Shown here: in pieces, positions 8,806 through 16,654 of the stretch
Layout of the letters: each line of letters starts with the position of its first letter
Position numbering within the stretch: position 1 is the first letter of the stretch
Origin: Chloroflexia bacterium
GTDB taxonomy: Bacteria > Chloroflexota > Chloroflexia > Thermomicrobiales > UBA6265
Assembly: GCA_013698495.1 (NCBI GenBank)
Contig: JACCUV010000164.1
Span: 1-29,449, forward strand
Length of the DNA stretch: 29,449 nt
Direction of reading: 5' to 3'
Made by a program: the position numbers and the translations under genes
The notes under the pieces: model-generated
Told to the model about the DNA's origin: nothing
Database searches by the model: none
What the model saw: the letters and a program-made list of their open reading frames with translations, nothing else

Positions 8806-8940
8806 TCAATCCTGAATGCGGCGATCGATTCCAGTTGCGATACCGAACACGATCATGAACATGCCCGCGAGGACGACTATCACGACCACAACGAAGCCCA
8901 TCATCAGCGCGGACTTCAGCAGACCGATCAGAATATCCAC
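8806..8940 (-). CDS. Small single-pass membrane protein, unknown function
   Basis: This is a 44-residue ORF with a good ribosome site, AAGGAG at 8951-8956, 10 bases before a GTG start. It encodes VDILIGLLKSA, then a hydrophobic run (MMGFVVVVIVVLAGMFMIVF) and a charged end (IDRRIQD), so a single membrane helix is predicted. A longer frame from 9000 (64 residues) exists, but its ribosome site is weaker. It lies downstream of clpB on the same strand, about 140 bases after its stop, and upstream of the DUF3352 gene. I recognise no family. The membrane-helix composition and the ribosome site are the main reasons to call it real. Confidence 0.55.
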   Translation of the reverse strand: MDILIGLLKSALMMGFVVVVIVVLAGMFMIVFGIATGIDRRIQD

Positions 8941-9080
8941 CGGTTTCGGACTCCTTGCCAGACGCCAGGTTCTACGATGCAACGATGCGGTGGCACGCAT
9001 GCCTGGCTCCGCCGAACGTTCACGTCACGTCGAAGTATAGCCAAAGCAGCGCCGGATACTCTCTTCCGCTGGACAACGCA

Positions 9081-11690
9081 CTATGCGACAACCGGAGCCG
9101 CGCTCAGGGTTCCCTCAATGGTGAAGGCGCCATCGCGCACATCGACCACAACTTCCTCGCCATCCCGAATATCGCCTGCGAGCAACTTCAGGGCCAACGG
9201 ATCGAGAATATGCTTGTGGACGATGCGCTTGAGTGGTCTCGCCCCGAACGTTGGATCGTATCCCAATGTGGCGACCAGCGAACGAGCAGCATCGGTGATT
9301 GTGAGATCGATGTCCCGGTCGGTGAGTCGCTTCGCCACAAGCCCGAGTTGGATCTCAACGATCTCGCCAATCTCCACTTTGCTGAGTGGTTTGAAGATGA
9401 TTGTCTCGTCGATCCGGTTCAGGAACTCCGGCCGGAAATTGGCTCGCAGCGCCTCCATCACCTGACTTCGCATCTCGTCGTCCTGGCCCTGGGCCGTCGA
9501 AGCCATGTAGGTCGAGCCAAGGTTGCTGGTCATGATGATCACCGTATTCCTGAAATCGACCGTGCGTCCCTGGCTATCGGTGAGTCGCCCGTCGTCCAGC
9601 ACCTGGAGCAGGATGTTGAAGACTTCCGGATGCGCTTTTTCGACTTCGTCGAACAAGACCACGCTGTAGGGGCGACGACGGACCGCTTCCGAGAGTTGAC
9701 CGCCCTGCTCGTAACCGACGTATCCGGGAGGGGCGCCGATCAGGCGGCTGACCGCGTGACGCTCCATATACTCCGACATGTCAATTCGAATCATTGCCTG
9801 ATCCGAATCGAACAGGAACTCCGCCAGGGCTCGCGCGAGTTCGGTCTTGCCGACCCCGGTGGGACCCAGGAAAATGAAACTCCCTTGCGGGCGATGCGGA
9901 TCGGCGAGACCGGCGCGTGACCGCCGGATCGCGTTGGCGACGGCCGATATCGCCTCGTCCTGACCGACCACACGATCGTGCAGGCGCTCCTCCATGCGTA
10001 CGAGTTTTTCGATTTCGCCCTCCAGCAGGCGGGAAATGGGTATACCTGTCCACCGGCCGACGACATCGGCGATATCGTCTGCGTCGACTTCCTCCTTGAG
10101 GAGTTTGCCGGTGGCCTGAAGTCTCGCCAGTCCTTGTTCCTCGATCTGAATTTGCTGGTCGAGGTCCTTCAGGGTGCCGTACTGCAGTTCGGCTGCCTTG
10201 TTGTAGTCGTACGCGCGTTGGGCCTGCTCCATATCGACTCGCGTGCGGTCCATTTCATCGCGCAGTTCGGAGATGGCCATTATCGCCTGGCGCTCCTGGT
10301 CCCACTTCGAGCGCAGAGCATCTCGCTCTTCCTTAAAGTTCGCGAGGTCGTGCTCGAGCACAGCGAGTCGTCGCTGGGACGCTTCGTCGGTCTCCTTGCG
10401 CAGCGCCTCGCGTTCAATTTCGAGTTGCATTAGCCGGCGTTCGGCCTCGTCGAGTTCGACCGGCATCGACGTGATTTCCATCCTCAATTTCGATGCCGCC
10501 TCATCGACGAGGTCAATCGCCTTGTCTGGCAGGAAGCGGTCCGAGATGTAACGCTCTGAGAGTGTTGCGGCCGCAACCAGCGCGCTGTCGAGAATCTTCA
10601 CCTTGTGATGCACTTCATATCGTTCCCGCAATCCGCGCAGGATCGAAATGGTGTCGGCGACAGTGGGCTCGCCGATGAGCACGGGCTGGAAGCGCCGTTC
10701 CAGCGCCGCATCCTTCTCGATGTACTTGCGATATTCGTCGAGCGTGGTCGCGCCGATGGTATGCAGTTCACCACGCGCGAGCATCGGCTTGAGCATGTTG
10801 GAGGCGTCCATCGACCCTTCGGCGGCGCCGGCTCCCACAACTGTATGAAGTTCGTCGATGAAAAGCACGACCTGCCCTTCGGACGCCGAAATTTCTTTGA
10901 GAACCGCTTTGAGCCGTTCCTCGAACTCGCCTCGAAACTTTGCTCCGGCGATCAGCGAGCCGAGATCGAGCGCGACAATCCGCTTCTCGCGCAGTCCTTC
11001 CGGCACATCGCCGCGGACGATTCGCTGCGCCAAACCTTCGGCGATCGCGGTTTTGCCGACACCCGGTTCGCCGATCAACACTGGATTGTTCTTGGTGCGG
11101 CGGGAGAGCACCTGGATTACCCGTCGAATCTCTTCATCTCGGCCGACGACGGGGTCGAGCTTGCCATTTCGCGCCAGGTCGGTCAGGTCGCTGCCGTACT
11201 TCTCGAGTGCCTCGTACTTGGCTTCCGGGTTCTGATCGGTCACGCGTTGGTTTCCACGAATTTCGGCGAGCGCGCCATAGACGCGATCCTTGGTCGCCCC
11301 AAGTCTCCGGAGCAACGATTCGGCGGGGGATCGCTGGACGGAGAGGATGCCGAGCAGGAGATGCTCCGCGGACACGAATTCATCGCCAAATGTGGCCGCC
11401 TCCGTTTCCGCATGTTGAAGCGCCTGGCGCAGGCCGGCGCCGATCACGGCGTCCGCGCTGAACTGTAGTTTCGGGGTTCGATCGATCAGGAGATCGGTTT
11501 CGCGCGCGACATCGTTGGGATCGATTCCAAGGCGCTGCAGTATCTGGGGCACGATCCCCTCCGGTTGCAACGCAAGCGCCTTCAAGAGAGCGTCCGGCTC
11601 GAACTGGGCGAGCTTGTTCTCCACCGTAATCTGCTGACCCGCTACAATCGCGTCGCGCGCCTTGTCTGTAAAGCGCTGATTGGATGCCAT
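9081..11690 (-). CDS. clpB: ATP-dependent disaggregase ClpB
   Basis: The 869-residue protein has the full ClpB architecture: an N-terminal double Clp repeat, a first AAA+ domain with Walker A GEPGVGKT and Walker B VVLFIDELHT, and the long coiled-coil middle domain around residues 400-530. A second AAA+ domain has GPTGVGKT and SVVLFDEVEKAHPEV, followed by the D2-small domain. The middle domain separates it from ClpA and ClpC. ClpB hexamers thread aggregated proteins through the central pore and work with DnaK. The ATG at 11690 has GGAGG 9 bases upstream. hspR ends 29 bases before it on the same strand, so the two form a heat-shock operon, probably controlled by HspR at the site at 12205-12225. 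Confidence 0.97.
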   Translation of the reverse strand: MASNQRFTDKARDAIVAGQQITVENKLAQFEPDALLKALALQPEGIVPQILQRLGIDPNDVARETDLLIDRTPKLQFSADAVIGAGLRQALQHAETEAATFGDEFVSAEHLLLGILSVQRSPAESLLRRLGATKDRVYGALAEIRGNQRVTDQNPEAKYEALEKYGSDLTDLARNGKLDPVVGRDEEIRRVIQVLSRRTKNNPVLIGEPGVGKTAIAEGLAQRIVRGDVPEGLREKRIVALDLGSLIAGAKFRGEFEERLKAVLKEISASEGQVVLFIDELHTVVGAGAAEGSMDASNMLKPMLARGELHTIGATTLDEYRKYIEKDAALERRFQPVLIGEPTVADTISILRGLRERYEVHHKVKILDSALVAAATLSERYISDRFLPDKAIDLVDEAASKLRMEITSMPVELDEAERRLMQLEIEREALRKETDEASQRRLAVLEHDLANFKEERDALRSKWDQERQAIMAISELRDEMDRTRVDMEQAQRAYDYNKAAELQYGTLKDLDQQIQIEEQGLARLQATGKLLKEEVDADDIADVVGRWTGIPISRLLEGEIEKLVRMEERLHDRVVGQDEAISAVANAIRRSRAGLADPHRPQGSFIFLGPTGVGKTELARALAEFLFDSDQAMIRIDMSEYMERHAVSRLIGAPPGYVGYEQGGQLSEAVRRRPYSVVLFDEVEKAHPEVFNILLQVLDDGRLTDSQGRTVDFRNTVIIMTSNLGSTYMASTAQGQDDEMRSQVMEALRANFRPEFLNRIDETIIFKPLSKVEIGEIVEIQLGLVAKRLTDRDIDLTITDAARSLVATLGYDPTFGARPLKRIVHKHILDPLALKLLAGDIRDGEEVVVDVRDGAFTIEGTLSAAPVVA

Positions 11691-11719
11691 TCAGCATTGC
11701 CTCCACAACAGTATGGTTG

Positions 11720-12163
11720 TCATTCGATGGGGCGGTGGCCCCGATGCTCAGCGGGACGTGCCTGAGATGCCTGGCGATTCCTTGGCCCGTCGCCGTGAAA
11801 GTGGGACCTGACTTGCGACTCGTCGACGAAACCGAGGCGTCGCAACAGATCGTCGATTTCCGCGACTTCCCTGGACTTTCGGTCCGTGGCGCCGAGGCGC
11901 TGCGCACGGATCGCCTGCAATTGCCGGGTCAGTTCCAGCGCCAATTGCACGCCCGCCAGGTTCAACCCGCGCTGTTCGACAAGGTATTTCACTTGACGAA
12001 GTTGCTCAATGTCGCTATCAGAATACAAGCGCAGGTTGCCGGATGTGCGAGAGGGGGCAACCAGGCCCTCGCGCTCGTATTTGCGTAGGGTTTGGGGGTG
12101 CATTTCAACAAGTCGGGCCGCGACGCTGATAACGAAAAGTGGTTCCGAGAATCGGGTAGTCAT
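11720..12163 (-). CDS. hspR: MerR-family heat-shock repressor HspR
   Basis: The 147-residue protein begins with a MerR-type winged helix: VISVAARLVEMHPQTLRKYE for the helix-turn-helix, then REGLVAPSRTSGNLRLYS for the wing. An effector-side helix rich in Leu and Gln follows. The MHPQTLRKYEREGLV pattern is typical of HspR, which represses chaperone genes by binding HAIR inverted repeats, with DnaK as co-repressor in Streptomyces. The tail (about 35 residues) is polar, rich in His and Arg, and likely flexible. The ATG has GGAGG 8 bases upstream. It precedes clpB, so the operon is probably autoregulated. dnaK, grpE and dnaJ, the usual partners of hspR in Actinobacteria, are not adjacent here. Confidence 0.93.
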   Translation of the reverse strand: MTTRFSEPLFVISVAARLVEMHPQTLRKYEREGLVAPSRTSGNLRLYSDSDIEQLRQVKYLVEQRGLNLAGVQLALELTRQLQAIRAQRLGATDRKSREVAEIDDLLRRLGFVDESQVRSHFHGDGPRNRQASQARPAEHRGHRPIE

Positions 12164-12195
12164 ACTTTGGGCCTCCAGAATGCGTTGACTCGTGA

Positions 12196-12224
12196 ATGAT
12201 AATTCTTGACACAGATCGTGTCAA
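12196..12224 (-). promoter_or_regulatory. Promoter of hspR-clpB
   Basis: On the minus strand a perfect -35 box TTGACA (12224-12219) is separated by exactly 17 bases from a -10 box TATCAT (12201-12196). Initiation would fall near 12189, giving a leader of about 26 bases that contains the GGAGG of hspR. This is the best housekeeping-type promoter match I found in the window. Confidence 0.75.
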
Positions 12225-12225
12225 T
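12205..12225. promoter_or_regulatory. HAIR-like inverted repeat, probable HspR operator
   Basis: TTGACAC (12206-12212) and GTGTCAA (12218-12224) are a perfect inverted repeat. Viewed as 7-base arms with a 7-base spacer it reads CTTGACA-N7-TGTCAAT, which has the geometry and CTTGA core of the known HspR site CTTGAGT-N7-ACTCAAG. One arm covers the hspR -35 box, so binding should block RNA polymerase. That HspR binds here is inferred. Confidence 0.7.
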
Positions 12226-12247
12226 GTTGAACGGTAAGGAGAGTCTT

Positions 12248-12928
12248 GTGGTCAGAATCTATGCACATCGCGGCGCCTCGGCCGACTTTCCGGAAAACAC
12301 CATTCCCGCATTCGCGCGGGCAGTGGAACTTGGCGCCTTTGGGATTGAGTTGGACGTTCACCTCTCGCGGGATGGTGTTCCCGTCGCGATTCACGACGAG
12401 TCCGTAGATCGCACCACGAACGGCTCGGGTTTGGTGGCTGACCTGGATCTCGCCGACTTGCAAAAACTCGACGCCGGAGACCGCGCGACCATCCCCACGT
12501 TGGCCGAGGTGCTGGATTTGACGGAGGAACACCTTCATGTCGACATCGAAGTCAAGGCCGCCGAGGCCGCCGACGCTGTGCTGAGCGAAACGGCCAGGCG
12601 GCCGAATCTTCGGTTTGCGATTTCGTCATTCAATCACGATGTGTTGCGCCATGTCAGACGAAGTTCTTCAAGCATCGAACTTTGGCCGCTCACCCACGCT
12701 GTATCTGACGACGTGCTGGAAACCGCCACCGAATTGGGATCGCCGCTGATTGCCCCCAGCGACAGATTCATGAACCGCGAAATTATCGAGCACATCAGTG
12801 ACAACGGGCTTGGGTGCTGGGTGTGGACGGTCAATCACCCGACTCGGGCCGAGGCGTTGATCGCGTTCGGCGTCGTCGGATTGTGCACGGACGATCCCGC
12901 CGCATTAATTCATCTGCAGCGACCCTGA
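12248..12928 (+). CDS. Glycerophosphodiester phosphodiesterase
   Basis: The 226-residue protein matches the GDPD family (UgpQ-like), which hydrolyses glycerophosphodiesters from phospholipid turnover to glycerol-3-phosphate and an alcohol. It starts with YAHRGASADFPENTIPAF, containing the catalytic His-Arg and the metal-binding Glu. IELDVHLSRDG (metal Glu/Asp), VAIHDES (second catalytic His) and VDIEVK follow in the expected order. There is no signal peptide, so it is cytoplasmic. GTG 12248 was chosen because AAGGAG lies 6 bases before it; a TTG at 12206 would lie inside the operator repeat. The gene diverges from hspR and shares its 84-base upstream region, so HspR might also affect it. A phosphatidyltransferase gene follows. 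Confidence 0.92.
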   Translation: MVRIYAHRGASADFPENTIPAFARAVELGAFGIELDVHLSRDGVPVAIHDESVDRTTNGSGLVADLDLADLQKLDAGDRATIPTLAEVLDLTEEHLHVDIEVKAAEAADAVLSETARRPNLRFAISSFNHDVLRHVRRSSSSIELWPLTHAVSDDVLETATELGSPLIAPSDRFMNREIIEHISDNGLGCWVWTVNHPTRAEALIAFGVVGLCTDDPAALIHLQRP

Positions 12929-13065
12929 CAGGGACATTCCAGATGTTCCTTGAGGGATGCGAGCGCGTACGGGATACTTGACTTTAGCGACGCATCGTTC
13001 CTCCTCCAGGACAGGTGGCAAATCCTCACTACGTCGATCGGATTCTGGATGCAGGACGGGTAAAC

Positions 13066-13707
13066 ATGGCGAACCTGATCACCGTGAGCCGGCTGATCGT
13101 GCTCTTCATCGTGATCTGGATGATGTACGTCGGCAATGTGCAGGTTCTGGAGGCGTGCATGCTGCTGGTGATCGTCGTTTTTGCGAGCGATGGCCTGGAC
13201 GGTTGGGTCGCGCGCAAGCGAGGCTCAACCTCGTCGTTCGGAGCGGTCTTCGACATAGCAGGCGATCGGGTTGTCGAGAACGCGCTCTGGATCGTGTTTG
13301 CCGATTTGGACCTGATTCCGGTCTGGGTGCCACTGATGGTTGTGACCAGGGGCTTCCTGGTCGACGGGTTGAGATCGTTGTCGCTCATGCAAGGGATGAC
13401 CGCCTTCGGTGAACACAACATGATGCAGTCGTCATTCAGCGCTTGGCTCACCGCCGGACGATTCATGCGGGCGGTTTTTGGATGGGCGAAGGCGGCCGGT
13501 TTCGTGTTCCTGACGGGTCTCGTTGCCTGGAGAATGCCGGACGCCTCTGGCACGATCATCGGGTCGATGTACGCGACCGAAGCGTTCCGGTGGTTTGGCT
13601 GGACGTTGGTCTGGCTGGCGGTGGCGCTAACGGTTATCCGGGCGCTCCCGGTTTTCGTGGATTCGATCGGGTTCATCAAGAAGATGGATGAATCCGTCGA
13701 TGGATAA
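13066..13707 (+). CDS. CDP-alcohol phosphatidyltransferase family protein
   Basis: This 213-residue membrane enzyme has the complete family motif DGxxAR(x)8Gxxx D xxx D at about residues 42-64 (SDGLDGWVARKRGS, then SFGAVFDIAGD), with all four metal-binding Asp residues. Several hydrophobic helices surround it. The family joins a CDP-activated lipid to an alcohol such as glycerol-3-phosphate (PgsA) or inositol phosphate. The acceptor cannot be decided from the sequence. The ATG at 13066 has AGGA about 9 bases upstream; a GTG at 13015 would add 17 residues but has a cramped ribosome site. The downstream acyltransferase gives a pair reminiscent of the mycobacterial PIP synthase and PatA genes, although no mannosyltransferase follows in this window. 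Confidence 0.88.
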   Translation: MANLITVSRLIVLFIVIWMMYVGNVQVLEACMLLVIVVFASDGLDGWVARKRGSTSSFGAVFDIAGDRVVENALWIVFADLDLIPVWVPLMVVTRGFLVDGLRSLSLMQGMTAFGEHNMMQSSFSAWLTAGRFMRAVFGWAKAAGFVFLTGLVAWRMPDASGTIIGSMYATEAFRWFGWTLVWLAVALTVIRALPVFVDSIGFIKKMDESVDG

Positions 13708-13802
13708 CCGGGTTCGCCAGCCGCAAGCGGTGTCAATCCAATGACAGGGTATGGCGGCGATGTCGTTGTCGATGGTCGTGCTCAGACCTTGCGGGCGTCG
13801 AC

Positions 13803-14912
13803 GTGAGTTCGGAGAGCGGACCCAGGAAGCGAACGCCATTATTCAAGCGGGAAGAGCGCCACGAATTTCGCTACCAGTTGAGCGTGTTCCTGGCCGAGCT
13901 GTTCTCGTGGATATTCTGGTTGATCCCCAAACCGATTCGCTATCTGTTGGCCGATCGTGCGGGCGACATATTCCGACGAGCGACCAACACGTACCGTGAC
14001 AATGTCGAGGCCAACGTCGCCCAGGTGCTCGGACTCACCACCGAGTCCGCGGAAGTGCGAGCGGCCGTGAAGTCGATTTTTCACACCAGCTCGAGGAATT
14101 TCACGGACCTGATCACCACGCCGCGTCAGTCGAGCAACTCGTTGGTGGAGTCTTTGAAGGTGCGACACGGGCACTGGGTAATCGTCGACGATGCCCTGGC
14201 GCAAGGCAAGGGCGTAATCCTCGTTTCGGGCCATCTGGGATCGTTCGATCAGGTGGGGCAGGTGTTTTGGGCGCGAGGTTACAAGCTCACGATCGTCACT
14301 GGTAGAACCACATCGCGGTTCATCTTCGATGGCGTCACACATCTGCGGGGTTCACGCGGCGCCAAGCTGGTGGAACCCACACCGTCCGGCATTCGCCAGG
14401 TGATCCGGGCGTTGCGACAGGGGGAGGTGGCGGTGATCGTCGGCGACCGCGATCACTTCCAGAATGGCCGCGCCGTGGAGTTGTTTGGACGGACGACAAC
14501 GCTCCCGCCGGGAGCGATCAGGATTGCTCGAGACACGGGCGCGACGATTGTGCCGATTGCCCAGCGGCGCACCGGGCGAACGCATGAACTCGACATTCTG
14601 GAGCCATTTACAGTGCCCAGGACTGCCGATTTGGAAGCCGACATGGCAGCGGGGTTCGCGAACCTCCTGCCCCGGTTGGAGCACGCGATCAGGGAGTCCA
14701 TCAACCAATGGGTGATGTTTCAACGCGTGTGGCCAGAAACCCCGGCGCCAGCGCTGCGGGTCTTCCCGGTTGGGTCGCCGCTCGAGAGTGAGCTGCTTGA
14801 GAAAGTTGCCCAGGCGCTTCCCGAGCGTTCGCCGAATGGTCGAAAGTCGCTCGTCTCCCGGCGCAAAACCGACTCGGAGGAAGGGACAGACGATGATGCT
14901 CACGTTCCCTGA
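13803..14912 (+). CDS. LpxL/PatA-like lysophospholipid acyltransferase family protein
   Basis: The 369-residue protein belongs to the LpxL/HtrB-type acyltransferases. It has an amphipathic or membrane helix near the N terminus (LSVFLAELFSWIFWLIP), the HxxxxD catalytic motif in SGHLGSFDQ, and the later blocks VIVGDRDHFQNGRAVELFG and LPPGAIRIARDTGATIVPI. In Gram-negatives such enzymes acylate lipid A; in mycobacteria PatA acylates phosphatidylinositol mannoside. No lipid A genes are seen here, so modification of a glycolipid or phospholipid is the better guess. The GTG at 13803 is the only reasonable in-frame start; its ribosome site is weak. The C-terminal 40 residues are charged and probably disordered. 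It follows the phosphatidyltransferase gene after 95 bases. Confidence 0.85.
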   Translation: MSSESGPRKRTPLFKREERHEFRYQLSVFLAELFSWIFWLIPKPIRYLLADRAGDIFRRATNTYRDNVEANVAQVLGLTTESAEVRAAVKSIFHTSSRNFTDLITTPRQSSNSLVESLKVRHGHWVIVDDALAQGKGVILVSGHLGSFDQVGQVFWARGYKLTIVTGRTTSRFIFDGVTHLRGSRGAKLVEPTPSGIRQVIRALRQGEVAVIVGDRDHFQNGRAVELFGRTTTLPPGAIRIARDTGATIVPIAQRRTGRTHELDILEPFTVPRTADLEADMAAGFANLLPRLEHAIRESINQWVMFQRVWPETPAPALRVFPVGSPLESELLEKVAQALPERSPNGRKSLVSRRKTDSEEGTDDDAHVP

Positions 14913-14943
14913 CCGACACGCGTTTGATCACGCCTGACGCGCC

Positions 14944-15435
14944 TTATCGGTAGTTTACGAATTGCAGAGCCACCGGAAAGTCTCCAGCCTTCAACATCTG
15001 GATCACGGCCTGCAAGTCATCGCGGTTTTTGGCCTGGACCCGAACCGCATCGCCCTGGATTTGGGGCGTCACCTTCTTGAATTCGTCGCGAATGGCCTTC
15101 GATAGCTTCTTCGCGACGTCATCGGGGATACCGGCTTTCAACTTGACGAGCTGGCGATATCGGGCTCCGGATGCGTCCTCCTCGTCCTGATAGTCGAGAA
15201 TTTTGAGGGAGAGCTTTCGGCTGAGCATCTTGGACTCAAGAATGTCCTTGACGGCGGAGAGGCTGTACTCGGACTCGGTATTAATCGTGATGTCGTTGTC
15301 TGTGAGGGTGAGCTCGGTCTTGGTATCCTTGAGGTCGTATCGGGTCCGAATCTCTCGTTCGGCCTGGTCGACGGCATTCTTCATTTCCTGATGATCGAAC
15401 TTTGAAACAATATCGAATGATGACGATGCAGCCAC
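14944..15435 (-). CDS. yajQ: YajQ-family nucleotide-binding protein
   Basis: The 163-residue protein matches the YajQ/DUF520 family along its whole length, from SSSFDIVSKFDHQEMKNAVD to the conserved C-terminal segment LKAGDFPVALQFVNYR. These soluble proteins have two ferredoxin-like domains and bind nucleic acids or nucleotides. Some Xanthomonas and Pseudomonas members bind cyclic di-GMP and alter transcription, but the role in this lineage is unknown. The GTG start is backed by GGAGG 7 bases upstream. The gene converges with the acyltransferase gene (31-base gap) and diverges from the histidine kinase gene, so it is probably transcribed alone. Confidence 0.95.
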   Translation of the reverse strand: MAASSSFDIVSKFDHQEMKNAVDQAEREIRTRYDLKDTKTELTLTDNDITINTESEYSLSAVKDILESKMLSRKLSLKILDYQDEEDASGARYRQLVKLKAGIPDDVAKKLSKAIRDEFKKVTPQIQGDAVRVQAKNRDDLQAVIQMLKAGDFPVALQFVNYR

Positions 15436-15474
15436 GTTGGAACCTCCATTACCCTCCGGCGAATCGAACGCATG

Positions 15475-15480
15475 ATTCTA
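15475..15480 (-). promoter_or_regulatory. Candidate extended -10 promoter of yajQ
   Basis: On the minus strand TGGTAGAAT ends at 15475, which is an extended -10 element (TG, one base, then TAGAAT). It would start the transcript about 33 bases before the yajQ GTG. No good -35 box is seen at 16-18 bases, as can be the case for extended -10 promoters. Confidence 0.35.
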
Positions 15481-15538
15481 CCAGATCGCAAAATTGGGCC
15501 AGTCCACATATCCACCCGGGCGGTCAGGGGAAACGGCC

Positions 15539-16654
15539 ATGTTGAAAACGACATCTTTCCACGTGCATCCACCCCGCCCGTTGTCGTCGACGATGAAGTC
15601 AGTGCCGCTCCTGTACAAGGTGCTCATCGCCAACGTGGCGATTGTCATGTTTGGCGCGATCGCGGGCACGTACGTGACCGCGACAACATTTCAGGATGCC
15701 GACGTCCCTTCCCGCTTCGAACTCATGCTCGTGTACGTTGCGATAGGGGTGATACTGAGCGTGGGCGTGAATTATCTGGTGCTCAGGGCTGCGTTTCAAC
15801 CGCTCGATAGTCTGGAGCGGTTGGCTGAGGCGGTCCGAAGCGGCGATCTTTCGGCACGGGCGCACCCACTTCCCTTTAGCGACCCCCAGCTCTCCCGCTT
15901 GGTCCAGACTTTCGATGACACGCTGGACGAACTCGAGGCCGCCCGCGACAGACTGCGAGTGCTCACAATGCAAGTGATCGAAGCTCAGGAGGCTGAACGG
16001 AAGCGGATTGCTCGTGAGCTTCACGACGATACCGCGCAGGTGCTCTTCGCCCAGCTCCTGCGGGTCACAGCCTTGACCTCGTCGCCTCACGAGGCCGTGC
16101 GGGAGGTTGCGACGTCGCTGGAGTCGTTGACCGTGGAGGCCATCGAAGGAGTTCGCCGTCTGGCGCTGGAACTCCGCCCACCGGCCCTCGACGATCTCGG
16201 TGTGCGCGAGGCATTGGCCGACCTCGCGCAACGCTTCGCCGAGAACACAGGCTTGGTGGTGGACCTGGAGGTCACCGGCAATCGCGATCGGCTCTCGCCG
16301 GAAATAGAACTGGTGCTGTACCGCGTGGCTCAGGAGGCGCTCACCAACGTTGCCAAACACGCCAGCGCTACCAGCGCCACCGTCACCTTGAGCCGGACAT
16401 TCGATCGGGTCGATCTTGTGATTGACGACAATGGAACCGGATTCTTGCCGCACGACGCCAGGTTGCGGGACGAGCGCGGGCTCGGTCTCGGGCTCTTTGG
16501 CATGGAAGAGCGGGCGGCGCTGGTAGGTGGTTCGTTGAAGATACGACCTTTGGCGCCGACTGGGACCCGAGTGGCGGTGTCTGTTCCGATCGGGATGCAG
16601 AGTGAATTGACGATTGGATCGTCGAGTTCAGGGAACCTGTGGCTGCAGCGATGA
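15539..16654 (+). CDS. Sensor histidine kinase, NarX/DegS type (HisKA_3)
   Basis: The 371-residue membrane kinase has two hydrophobic helices, roughly residues 22-45 and 60-82, joined by only a short external loop. A HAMP-like linker (PLDSLERLAEAVRSGDLSAR) and a coiled coil follow. The dimerisation helix has RIARELHDDTAQ with phospho-acceptor His162, and the ATP-binding domain has the N box VAQEALTNVAKHA and the G boxes DDNGTGF and GLGLGLFGMEER. The HDxxxQ pattern is that of HisKA_3 kinases, which can also dephosphorylate their partner. The ATG at 15539 has AGGGGA 7 bases upstream. Its stop overlaps the start of the response regulator gene (ATGA), so the pair is translationally coupled. The stimulus is unknown and may be sensed in or through the membrane. 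Confidence 0.93.
   Translation: MLKTTSFHVHPPRPLSSTMKSVPLLYKVLIANVAIVMFGAIAGTYVTATTFQDADVPSRFELMLVYVAIGVILSVGVNYLVLRAAFQPLDSLERLAEAVRSGDLSARAHPLPFSDPQLSRLVQTFDDTLDELEAARDRLRVLTMQVIEAQEAERKRIARELHDDTAQVLFAQLLRVTALTSSPHEAVREVATSLESLTVEAIEGVRRLALELRPPALDDLGVREALADLAQRFAENTGLVVDLEVTGNRDRLSPEIELVLYRVAQEALTNVAKHASATSATVTLSRTFDRVDLVIDDNGTGFLPHDARLRDERGLGLGLFGMEERAALVGGSLKIRPLAPTGTRVAVSVPIGMQSELTIGSSSSGNLWLQR

Noticed and set aside
12206..12247. An upstream TTG start for the GDPD gene
   Set aside because: It would place coding sequence over the promoter-operator repeat, and AAGGAG clearly marks the GTG at 12248.
15599..16453. A 284-codon frame antisense to the histidine kinase gene
   Set aside because: The sense strand holds all kinase boxes; the antisense product has no coherent domain.
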